Shown: positions 23,331 through 30,149 of the stretch, piece after piece
Layout of the letters: each line of letters opens with the position of its first letter
Numbering within the stretch: the stretch's first letter is position 1
Position numbers and translations under genes: made by a program
DNA from: Desulforhopalus sp.
GTDB taxonomy: Bacteria; Desulfobacterota; Desulfobulbia; Desulfobulbales; Desulfocapsaceae
DNA length: 30,149 nucleotides
Assembly: GCA_023231425.1 (NCBI GenBank)
Contig: JALNVI010000033.1
Span: 1-30,149 of the forward strand
Direction: 5' to 3'
The notes under the pieces: generated by a model
Seen by the model: only the letters and a program-made list of their open reading frames with translations
The model's database searches: none
What the model was told of the DNA's origin: nothing

Positions 23331-24809
23331 GTGAAAGAGAAAACCGCTCGGCTGCTGGTCTTTATTGTTGCCTATAATGCCGAACAGACCATTGAGTCGG
23401 TGTTGCGCCGCATCCCTGAGTCATTGGCGGACAGTTATGATGTTGATGTTCTTATTATTGACGATTCTTCAAAGGATGAGACTTTTCAACGCAGTGAGCT
23501 GGTGAAAAGGACCGGCGAGATTCCTTTCAAAATTACAGTTCTCTATAACCCGGTTAACCAGGGGTATGGGGGGAACCAGAAGATCGGCTTTTACTATGCT
23601 GTTGAGCAGGGGTATGACTGGGTGGCCCTTGTTCACGGCGACGGCCAGTATGCCCCGGAGTGTCTGCCGGAGCTGCTGATGCCGCTTGCCGTCGGTGATG
23701 CCGATGCGGTGTTTGGTTCACGGATGCTCAGACGCCGTGACGCGATCAGGGGCGGAATGCCAATCTACAAGTTCATCGGTAACACCGTGCTCACCTTCTG
23801 TCAAAATCTGTTGTTGCGCTCAAAATTAAGTGAATTTCACAGTGGCTATCGTCTTTACAGTGTGGATGCGCTGCGCAGGATTCCTTTTCAGCTCAACAGC
23901 AATGATTTTCATTTCGATACCGAGATTATCATTCAGTTCCTCTTCGCCGGTCTGCGTATCAAAGAGCTGCCGATTCCAACCTTTTACGGAGATGAGATCT
24001 GCCATGTAAATGGTATGAGATATGCTTTTGATGTAGTAAGAGAAACGATGGTGGCCAGGCTGCAGCCACTGCATATTTTCTACGAAGCCAAGTATGATTG
24101 TGCTCCGGAGCGGGCTCTGTCTGTAGAAGATTGTCCCTCAAACGTATTGTTTCGCAGGGCGCTTCTCTCCATGGAAATGCCTGCGGGTACCCGGGTCTTG
24201 CTGGTGGGAGGAGCACCTGCAGGTTTTGTCCGGGACCTTGAGGTGTGCGGGTGCCTGGTGGAGCGGTGCGGCGGCGGAGAGTTTGCCTGCAGTGAGTGGG
24301 ATGGAAGCCCTTTTGAGGTGATCTACCTGCTGGAGGACTCCGGGATGGCAGAGAACCCCACGGAGTTGATGAAGAAGCTGAAGCAGGTCTGCCGTTTCTC
24401 CCCTGGGGTCCAGGTCTGTGTTACTTCGGCTAATATTGGCTTTTTCCTCTCGCGCCTCTCCCTGCTGTGTGGTCGTTTCGGCTACAGCCGTCGGGGGATC
24501 ACAAACCTGCACTCAGCGCATTTTTTCACCCTGAGGTCAGTGCGTAAATTTTTCACCCAGAACGGCTTCGAAATTGAAGAAGTCGTGGGCCTCCCCGTTC
24601 CCTGGTCCGTCGTTTTTGACTCCGACGTTCTGCGACGGCTGTGTGATAAAATGCACTGTGGTCTGATCAGGCTGAGCAAGTCGCTTTTTGCTTTCCAGTT
24701 CATTATAAGGCTTAAGGCTCCGACTACTTTGGAGTATCTGCTGCTCTCTGCAGAAGAGATTTCAGGGAAAAAGGCGGAGGAGATTGGGAAGGAAGGTGTT
24801 GCTCTGTGA
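23331..24809 (+). CDS. Family 2 glycosyltransferase fused to a methyltransferase-like domain
   Basis: In this 492-residue cytoplasmic protein the first about 240 residues are a GT2 (dolichyl-phosphate-sugar synthase-like) domain. It has LLVFIVAYNAEQTIESVLRR, IIDDSSKDET, NQGYGGNQKIG and HGDGQYAPE, and likely transfers sugar to a lipid carrier or glycan. The C-terminal part looks like a class I SAM methyltransferase. The glycine loop is weak (LLVGGAPAGFVRDL), but the region around LHSAHFFTLRSVRKFFTQNGFEIEEV is typical. I chose the GTG at 23331, preceded by GGAATGAGAT; a GTG at 23280 would overlap the VKOR-like end. It is probably co-transcribed with the VKOR-like gene and ends at a strong terminator. 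Confidence 0.82.
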   Translation: MKEKTARLLVFIVAYNAEQTIESVLRRIPESLADSYDVDVLIIDDSSKDETFQRSELVKRTGEIPFKITVLYNPVNQGYGGNQKIGFYYAVEQGYDWVALVHGDGQYAPECLPELLMPLAVGDADAVFGSRMLRRRDAIRGGMPIYKFIGNTVLTFCQNLLLRSKLSEFHSGYRLYSVDALRRIPFQLNSNDFHFDTEIIIQFLFAGLRIKELPIPTFYGDEICHVNGMRYAFDVVRETMVARLQPLHIFYEAKYDCAPERALSVEDCPSNVLFRRALLSMEMPAGTRVLLVGGAPAGFVRDLEVCGCLVERCGGGEFACSEWDGSPFEVIYLLEDSGMAENPTELMKKLKQVCRFSPGVQVCVTSANIGFFLSRLSLLCGRFGYSRRGITNLHSAHFFTLRSVRKFFTQNGFEIEEVVGLPVPWSVVFDSDVLRRLCDKMHCGLIRLSKSLFAFQFIIRLKAPTTLEYLLLSAEEISGKKAEEIGKEGVAL

Positions 24810-24831
24810 AACATGCCTGTTTTTGAGTTTT

Positions 24832-24876
24832 GGGGACCTCAAATCTGAACGAAATACAAGATTATTCAAGGTTCCT
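24832..24876 (+). repeat. 45-nt palindromic element, copy D
   Basis: The core TGAACGAAATACAAGAT is exact apart from one base against copy A, with arms GGGGACCTCAAATC and TATTCAAGGTTCCT. It lies 23 nt after the glycosyltransferase stop, in the same sense, immediately before the terminator. Confidence 0.78.
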
Positions 24877-24887
24877 TTTTATAATTC

Positions 24888-24932
24888 ATGGTGAGAGCTT
24901 CTCTGGCAGAAGCTTCTCACCATTTCTTTTTT
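24888..24932 (+). terminator. Intrinsic terminator after the glycosyltransferase fusion
   Basis: ATGGTGAGAGCTTCT (24888-24902) pairs with AGAAGCTTCTCACCAT (24908-24923), with one bulged A and a 5-nt loop. TTCTTTTTT follows. A very strong rho-independent terminator for the plus strand. Confidence 0.88.
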
Positions 24933-25443
24933 GAGGGAGAAAAAAGGTCTGTAGATGGTCTCTCCCGTCTGGAAAAGTGCTTCAGAAAACGGCAGTCCCG
25001 AGAGACGGGGCAGGTGCCATTGCCAGAGTTTTGCCTGTAACGAGACGGAGATCGGGGGGGCTGTTTGCCTGTCCAGTATCCCCTCTTGCCAGCCCTTTGC
25101 CGCGAGCGAGGCTGGCGAGGACTGCCGTAATGGAACCGGGATACCGTCAGGGGAGGAATGGCCGGGGAAGGGGACTGCCGCTGTTTCGTAAAGTCCCGGC
25201 TCTCTCTCGTGATGGTGTTCCGCTGACTGCATTTCTGCTCAATCAGCGCGGTCTGCATGTTATTACGCCGGGTGGCTGCCAACAGCTTCTTTCTGGTGGT
25301 CACAGGGCGTCTCCCCGGAAACCAGTCCGGCGCCGCAGCCCCTCATTGAAAGAGTGTCGGCTTCTGTCGATGCTGCCACCTCGACTAACAGCCCTGCAGT
25401 GGGAGATGTCCCATCGCTGCAGGTCCCCTTTGCCAGTAACCTG
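24933..25443. other. 511-bp GC-rich stretch without a supportable gene
   Basis: Open frames of 70-160 codons exist on both strands, but none has a ribosome binding site or recognisable motifs. Protein-like phrases move between frames on the plus strand (for example SRDGVPLTAFLLNQRGLHVI near 25209). It could be a decayed gene or simply spacer between two convergent genes. Confidence 0.4.
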
Positions 25444-26898
25444 TCAATCCTTTACGGTGGGCTGAATATGTCTGCTGTCAGGGTCTGTTATGGTCTTTCC
25501 CTTCCAGATAAAAAGGGTCTTCGACACCTCAGCGTCGGATTTCTGATCTCCCAATTTGGCTGTCACGTGAACAGAATCTCCACGCCTGACGGGATCTCCC
25601 TCCTTTCTTCTGATAAACCGGGAGCCAGGTGTTTCGATAATAACCCGCTGGTGTTTCTCTGCCAGATTAAGCTGCTCATATTCTTTGATCGTGGTGAGAA
25701 ATTTCGGAATGTCGGGAAGAATCTCTTTTTGATATTTGTCGGGATTGTGCAGATTGTCGTTAATAATGAATGCAATGGCGAGGAGGCAAAAGACGAAGGC
25801 AATCTGCTTTTTGATCAGTACAAAGCGAAGACAAAGCCGGTCGACGGTGAAGAGCAGAAATGCGAGCCAGAAAAACTGCGAAATGAGAATGTGGCAGGGG
25901 AAGAGTCTGTGATACATGGCGAGCTTTGTACTGAGAAGAAAGGGCGCATAGTTCAGCAGGATGACTGCGAGAAAAAGCAGGGACGTCTTGAGAAAGAAGT
26001 GGTCCCGGCGCAGAAGCAGGAAAATTGTGGCAAAAAAGACAGGGATAACAGTCAGTGTGACGATATGTATTGAGGGGAGCGGAAGCTGTCCCATGTAAAA
26101 GATATCAAAAACCAGCGATTTTCCCCACATTGAGAGAATAGAGGGGGAAAGGAGATTGTCGAGACGAACCGTTCCGCTGTCTACGGCGAGGGTATAAAGA
26201 AATGCCGCAATGATCAGCGCGAGGAACATCGGTATCCGATCCCGGAAAAGCAGAATGTAGAGCAGCGCAAAGGGGACGGTGAGCACGGAGTAGGGGCCGG
26301 ACCAGATGAGGAGGGTGAGGAGCAGAAAGAAGAGCACTCCTGCAACTCCACTCGGTTTTGTCCGCCAGAAGAGCAGGTTTAGCAGGAGGATAATCACGAC
26401 ATACATCTGGAAGGTGATTGTAAGATAGTAATAGACGTGGTTCATCCCCGATAGTCCGAGGAGCAGCGGGGCAATGAAGAGCAGCAGTTTGTTGCGGATC
26501 AGTCCGGAAAAAGAAAAGGCGGCTATAGTGACAATCGCCGAGAGAAGCGCGGCCAGGTGGTACAGGGTTGCCTGGCAGAGGATATCGGCTTTAGCAATCA
26601 GCAGTGTGGCGAGATTGTTCAGAATCGCTGGATAGCCGTGTGGTGCCATGCAGAGTGAGCTGAGCGATTGTTTATCACCATAGAAAATGTTGAAGTAGAG
26701 AACTGAATCCTCGGCGTAAAACCCCGGATGGGTCAGATTCTCCCATGAACGAAATATTACTGCGGCAATAAAACAGAGGATGCCGGCACTCAGCCAGGCG
26801 AGAGGCAGAGGGGGAAGGTTCTCTTTTTCCACGGGAGAATAACATTCTCGGGCCTGGCATTTATTGAAAAAGGAAGAGAACTTTTTTAAGCTGAGCAT
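25444..26898 (-). CDS. Multi-pass membrane protein, GT-C glycosyltransferase-like
   Basis: This 484-residue protein has about ten or eleven hydrophobic helices between residues 31 and 400 and a soluble C-terminal tail of about 90 residues. The first outer loop holds an acidic pair (PGFYAEDSVLYFN), as in GT-C enzymes that use lipid-phosphate sugars. I cannot assign a known family more exactly, and donor and acceptor are unknown. It lies 45 bp downstream of the aspartate kinase on the minus strand. It converges with the GT2 fusion, which could make a lipid-linked sugar donor; that link is inference. The ATG at 26898 has only a weak upstream GGGA. Confidence 0.6.
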   Translation of the reverse strand: MLSLKKFSSFFNKCQARECYSPVEKENLPPLPLAWLSAGILCFIAAVIFRSWENLTHPGFYAEDSVLYFNIFYGDKQSLSSLCMAPHGYPAILNNLATLLIAKADILCQATLYHLAALLSAIVTIAAFSFSGLIRNKLLLFIAPLLLGLSGMNHVYYYLTITFQMYVVIILLLNLLFWRTKPSGVAGVLFFLLLTLLIWSGPYSVLTVPFALLYILLFRDRIPMFLALIIAAFLYTLAVDSGTVRLDNLLSPSILSMWGKSLVFDIFYMGQLPLPSIHIVTLTVIPVFFATIFLLLRRDHFFLKTSLLFLAVILLNYAPFLLSTKLAMYHRLFPCHILISQFFWLAFLLFTVDRLCLRFVLIKKQIAFVFCLLAIAFIINDNLHNPDKYQKEILPDIPKFLTTIKEYEQLNLAEKHQRVIIETPGSRFIRRKEGDPVRRGDSVHVTAKLGDQKSDAEVSKTLFIWKGKTITDPDSRHIQPTVKD

Positions 26899-26943
26899 GT
26901 CATTGTTGTCCCGAGAATATTTTCTGAAAAGAGTGCCGTTTTT

Positions 26944-28335
26944 TTACTCTACACAGAGTGCATGGTGCAGTACTTTTTGTGCCGCGATAAACTGCTCTCG
27001 TTTCACTGTAAACCGCATGTTCGTCTGGCGTGAGGTCTGGGAGACCGAGAGGATGTTGATATCCTCTGAAGCCAGGGCTTCCGCCGCCTTTGCCAGAATC
27101 CCTGGTTTGGCAATGTTGGAGCCGATGGCGCAGACGATGGCCACCCTCTCAGTGTTGACATCTTCAAATATTGCACGCAATGCGTTGAGCAGACTTTTTT
27201 TGCAGTCTTTGTCATAGATGATGACGTCGATGGTGTTGGCGTTGGTGGCCTTGTTGATATAGCTGACTCCGTAGCGTTGCAGTACTTCCATGATCTTCAT
27301 GTCGAATCCCACCTCGCCGACCATGCGGGTGTCATGTATCTCAAGGCAGGTCACCTTGTCGGAGCCGGTGATAATCTCGGTCTTTGAGCTCGGACAGATG
27401 AAATCGGTGGTGATCAGCGTTCCGGCGTGGTCAGGGTCGAAGGCGTTTTTCATGCGGATGGCGATCCCCGCTGTCTCCAGCGGCTTGGAGGCCTTGGGGT
27501 GAATTGCTTCCATGCCTACATCGGCGAGCTGGTCGGCGACATCGTAATTGGTTTGCCCCACTGGATGCACCTTGTCTTTGCCGATGATCAGCGGGTCGCA
27601 GGAGCAGAGGTGATACTCTTTGTGGATCACCGCTTCCACAGCCTTCAACTGCACCGCAATCTTGGAGAAGGTTACCTCGGAGTAGCCGCGATCAAATTCC
27701 CGCATGATTCCCTCTGTCCCCTTGGTGTAGCCGGTGGCGACGCAAATTGTGCTGGAGGGATCAAGAGACTTGAAGGTGTAGGTGATGCGCTCATCAATGG
27801 AGCGTTCTACCCGGTCCTGCCAGCCGCTGAGGTCGACAAAGGTGGAGTTGTATCCGCGGTTCTGCAGGATGTTGGCGGAGTTGAAGGCGGAGTGCATTTC
27901 ACCTATGGAGGCGAGCAGCTCCCGCGCAGCGGGCATGACCTCGCTCTTGGTGAGATATCCAGAGCCGAGTACATTGTCCATGCTGCGCAGGATCTTCACC
28001 GTCTCTTCAATTCGCTCGCAAATAAAGGAGTTGGCCACCTCGACATTAAGACCGATCTTCTCAAAATCCAGATTGATTTTGCGCAGTTTTTTCTGCAGAC
28101 GCTCAATGGCCGGCTCGTAATGTTCTCCGTGGATAAAAGTCTGATAAATCCCCGGCTGTCCTGTCTTCTTGTGTTCAAGCAGTTCGTTGGTAATCCCGCC
28201 GTAGGCGGAGACAACGTAAATTCGATTGTAGATGTCATCTTTATTCCGCAGGATGACATTATTGAGAACTTCATCAAAGCGGGACATGGTGGTGCCGCCG
28301 ATTTTTTCCACCCGCAGAGGGCCTGGTGCTGTCAT
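26944..28335 (-). CDS. Aspartate kinase, ectoine-type (Ask_Ect-like)
   Basis: This 463-residue cytosolic enzyme phosphorylates aspartate, the entry step to lysine, threonine, methionine and, in halophiles, ectoine. The N-terminal motif is VEKIGGTTMSRFDEVL with Lys11, the form seen in the Ask_Ect group of ectoine clusters. General aspartate kinases have KFGGTS instead. The substrate region is EYHLCSCDPLIIGKDKVHPV, and two ACT domains end the protein. No ectABC genes are in the window, so a role in ectoine supply is only a suggestion. AAGGA precedes the ATG at 28335. A GT-C-like gene follows 45 bp downstream. Confidence 0.88.
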   Translation of the reverse strand: MTAPGPLRVEKIGGTTMSRFDEVLNNVILRNKDDIYNRIYVVSAYGGITNELLEHKKTGQPGIYQTFIHGEHYEPAIERLQKKLRKINLDFEKIGLNVEVANSFICERIEETVKILRSMDNVLGSGYLTKSEVMPAARELLASIGEMHSAFNSANILQNRGYNSTFVDLSGWQDRVERSIDERITYTFKSLDPSSTICVATGYTKGTEGIMREFDRGYSEVTFSKIAVQLKAVEAVIHKEYHLCSCDPLIIGKDKVHPVGQTNYDVADQLADVGMEAIHPKASKPLETAGIAIRMKNAFDPDHAGTLITTDFICPSSKTEIITGSDKVTCLEIHDTRMVGEVGFDMKIMEVLQRYGVSYINKATNANTIDVIIYDKDCKKSLLNALRAIFEDVNTERVAIVCAIGSNIAKPGILAKAAEALASEDINILSVSQTSRQTNMRFTVKREQFIAAQKVLHHALCVE

Positions 28336-28385
28336 GATTGTTTCCTTATTTTCTGGTGATACTTTGGAAGGACAAAAAACAGTAT

Positions 28386-28412
28386 TTTATAGCAAAGGCA
28401 AAAAACCCGCAA
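28386..28412 (-). promoter_or_regulatory. Possible promoter for the aspartate kinase
   Basis: On the minus strand, TTGCGG (28412-28407) and TATAAA (28391-28386) are 15 bp apart. The spacing is slightly short. It faces away from the channel gene, so two divergent promoters share this 167-bp gap. Confidence 0.35.
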
Positions 28413-28416
28413 CGGC

Positions 28417-28444
28417 TTTATTCTACGGCAATTTGTGGCATAAT
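28417..28444 (+). promoter_or_regulatory. Possible promoter for the K+ channel gene
   Basis: CATAAT at 28439-28444 is a good -10 box; TTTATT at 28417-28422, 16 bp before it, is a weak -35 box. The gene starts about 60 bp downstream. Confidence 0.35.
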
Positions 28445-28502
28445 ACATCCGGTAATGGTAAAACAAAGTGTTGCACTTTCGTTATTTGGAGCCCGGGAAA
28501 AT

Positions 28503-29492
28503 ATGGATTACTCTAAACTGGGTATCGCACTGGTATCCCTGCTGGCCATCGTTACACTGGGGACCCTCGGCTACGTGTACTGGGAGGGAATGCCTCTGTT
28601 TGAGGCTTTCTACATGACTCTGATTACCATCTCCACGGTGGGTTTTTCAGAGGTTAAACCTCTCTCCACGGCCGGTCGCTGGTTGACCATTTTTATCATC
28701 ATCTCCGGCATCAGTCTCCTCAGTTTTACCCTCGGCCAGATTGCGCGGGTGATAGTTGAGGGGGAGTTGCGGACGATTTTTGGGAGGCGTAAATTGGAAA
28801 AGCAGATCGCGGCACTCTGCAAACACTATATTATCTGCGGTTACGGCCGCACTGGCAGCGTACTGGTGGATGAGCTGGTCAGCGCCGGCAAGCCTCTTGT
28901 GGTGATTGAGCTTGATGAGAAACGCATTGATATGCTCGTGGCGAAGGGAATTCTCTATCTGCAGGGGGACGCCACTGAGGATGCGCTTCTTCTTAATGCC
29001 GGAATTACCCGGGCAGCCGGACTTATCACTACCCTTAACTCAGATGCGGACAGTGTTTTTGTTACTCTTTCAGCACGGGTTCTCTGCCCCGATCTCTATA
29101 TCCTCGCTCGTGCCAGCAACAGCAATAATGAAAGCAAACTGCTCCATGCGGGGGCGTCACGGGTTGTCAGTCCCCATCAGCTCGGTGGTGAGCTGATGGC
29201 GGAGATTATCAACAAGCCCACGGTGGTCGACTTTCTCACCTATGCGATGGGGAATAATGACATGGCACTGCAGCTTGAGGAAGCGTCGGTTGGTGATAAT
29301 TCAGTGATCCATGGTAAGACTCTCGTGGAAAGTGGACTGCGGCGGGACTACGGAGTAATTATTATTGCAATTAAACGACGCAACGGGGAGATGGTCTTCA
29401 ATCCTGAGGCGAAGGAGATTTTTTATGCCGGTGACCGTATTGTGGTGCTCGGCCAAAAAGAAAAATTAACGGCAATGCGTCAGGAAATCTGA
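28503..29492 (+). CDS. Two-helix potassium channel with RCK (TrkA-N/TrkA-C) domain
   Basis: This 329-residue inner-membrane channel has two membrane helices (residues 7-26 and 60-83) flanking one pore loop with selectivity segment ISTVGFSE (Thr45-Val46-Gly47-Phe48). A cytoplasmic RCK domain follows with CGYGRTG (Gly113-x-Gly115-x-x-Gly118), and a C-terminal TrkA-C domain. The layout is that of MthK-like ligand-gated K+ channels. Phe replaces the common Tyr of the filter. The ATG at 28503 was chosen because the first helix follows at once; upstream in-frame starts add a non-conserved leader across the promoter. With trkH and trkA it makes three K+ genes in the window. Confidence 0.88.
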   Translation: MDYSKLGIALVSLLAIVTLGTLGYVYWEGMPLFEAFYMTLITISTVGFSEVKPLSTAGRWLTIFIIISGISLLSFTLGQIARVIVEGELRTIFGRRKLEKQIAALCKHYIICGYGRTGSVLVDELVSAGKPLVVIELDEKRIDMLVAKGILYLQGDATEDALLLNAGITRAAGLITTLNSDADSVFVTLSARVLCPDLYILARASNSNNESKLLHAGASRVVSPHQLGGELMAEIINKPTVVDFLTYAMGNNDMALQLEEASVGDNSVIHGKTLVESGLRRDYGVIIIAIKRRNGEMVFNPEAKEIFYAGDRIVVLGQKEKLTAMRQEI

Positions 29493-29547
29493 ATGATTTT
29501 CGATGTATTAACAGATATTAACTTTATTGATTTTTTGGAGACAAAAA

Positions 29548-30149
29548 ATGTGGAAGAACATTGAGGCGGCCCCCGCCGATGCAATTCTTGGTCTGACAGA
29601 GGCCTTTCAGGCGGAAAGCCGTCCCGGCAAGGTAAATCTTGGTGTAGGTGTCTATAAAGATGAGACTGGCATTACGCCGATCCTGGACTGTGTTAAAGCG
29701 GCGGAGTTAATTCTGCTGGAGACCGAGAAGACCAAAAGCTACCTGCCTATTCCCGGGGATCCGGTTTACGGTGCCGAGGTGCAGAAACTGATCTTCGGTG
29801 AATCCAGTGAGGTGATCTCCAGCAGGCGTGCAGTGACCGCGCAGGCTCCGGGGGGGACCGGTGCCCTGCGGGTGGGGGCCGACCTGCTGAAAAAATTCAA
29901 CAAAGACGCAAAGTTATGGCTGAGCGACCCAAGCTGGGCTAACCACCGCAGTGTTTTTTCTGCTGCCGGTTATGCTGTACAAGAGTATCCGTATTACGAT
30001 GCCGATGCCAAAGGGGTCGATTTCGTCGCGATGAAGGAGTGCCTTGCCAGAGTCCCGAGTGGTGACGTGGTGCTGCTGCATGCCTGCTGCCATAATCCAA
30101 CGGGATTTGACCTGAGTGCTGATCAGTGGAAAGAACTGGTTGAAGTAGC
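29548..30149 (+). CDS. Aspartate/aromatic aminotransferase, 5' part (cut by window edge)
   Basis: The first 200 residues of a class I PLP-dependent aminotransferase of the AspC/TyrB type, which interconverts aspartate and oxaloacetate or aromatic amino acids and keto acids. Recognisable parts are AILGLTEAFQAESRPGKVNL, GVYKDETG, SYLPIPGDPVYG, the cofactor-phosphate region APGGTGALR, and HACCHNPTGFDLS. The catalytic lysine would lie beyond the right edge. GGAG eight bases upstream of the ATG fixes the start. It follows the K+ channel gene by 55 bp, and may be co-transcribed with it. The aspartate product or substrate also links it to the aspartate kinase nearby. Confidence 0.92.
   Translation, partial: MWKNIEAAPADAILGLTEAFQAESRPGKVNLGVGVYKDETGITPILDCVKAAELILLETEKTKSYLPIPGDPVYGAEVQKLIFGESSEVISSRRAVTAQAPGGTGALRVGADLLKKFNKDAKLWLSDPSWANHRSVFSAAGYAVQEYPYYDADAKGVDFVAMKECLARVPSGDVVLLHACCHNPTGFDLSADQWKELVEV

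Noticed and set aside
5792..24876. CRISPR array
   Set aside because: The repeat copies are kilobases apart, in both orientations and without regular spacers.
1..30149. DGR template repeat or reverse transcriptase in the window
   Set aside because: I looked for an adenine-rich near-copy of 4896-4991 and for RT motifs and found neither; they would have to be elsewhere in the genome.

Overview
The window reads as a chromosomal segment of a Gram-negative, menaquinone-using bacterium. The mix of genes (MenA, long class II ketol-acid reductoisomerase, a VKOR-thioredoxin protein, an Aas-like phospholipid acyltransferase fusion, an ectoine-type aspartate kinase) and the style of the intergenic repeats suggest a sulfate-reducer-like member of the Desulfobacterota, possibly Desulfobulbales. 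That placement is inference, because no rRNA or other marker is present. I see no tRNA, rRNA, CRISPR array, transposase or reverse transcriptase.

Layout. (a) 1-4771, plus strand: the 3' end of a type 1 BREX phage-defence locus, pglZ then brxL, joined by a TGATG overlap. The rest of the locus would lie left of the window. (b) 4869-5678, minus strand: a SUMF1/FGE-fold (C-type-lectin-like) protein. Its last 32 core residues match, position for position, the layout of diversity-generating-retroelement (DGR) variable regions. No template repeat or reverse transcriptase is in view. (c) 5934-9923, minus strand: a giant transporter-acyltransferase-carrier-ligase fusion for lysophospholipid repair. 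Upstream of it lie a family 4 uracil-DNA glycosylase and a decayed small membrane-protein gene. (d) 11525-16125, plus strand: menA, a fabI-like reductase, an orphan zinc-binding anti-sigma-like protein, pyrF and trkH. (e) 19837-16217, minus strand: a tight run surE, CDF metal exporter, trkA, LEA14-like lipoprotein. (f) 19972-24809, plus strand: ilvC with a good promoter and terminator, secreted comEA-like HhH protein, VKOR-thioredoxin protein, and a glycosyltransferase-methyltransferase fusion. (g) 28335-25444, minus strand: aspartate kinase of the ectoine type, then a GT-C-like membrane protein. (h) 28503-30149, plus strand: a two-helix K+ channel with RCK domain, then an aspartate/aromatic aminotransferase cut by the right edge.

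How it fits together. TrkH, TrkA, a K+ channel, a LEA14-like lipoprotein and an ectoine-type aspartate kinase all point to osmotic or salt adaptation. The most unexpected items are the probable DGR target beside BREX and a dispersed 45-nt palindromic element. The element has 14-nt inverted arms around a conserved 17-nt core. It occurs in five recognisable intergenic copies plus a weaker one, each downstream of a gene end, with base-pair-preserving changes in one copy that suggest a folded RNA or a mobile REP-like element.
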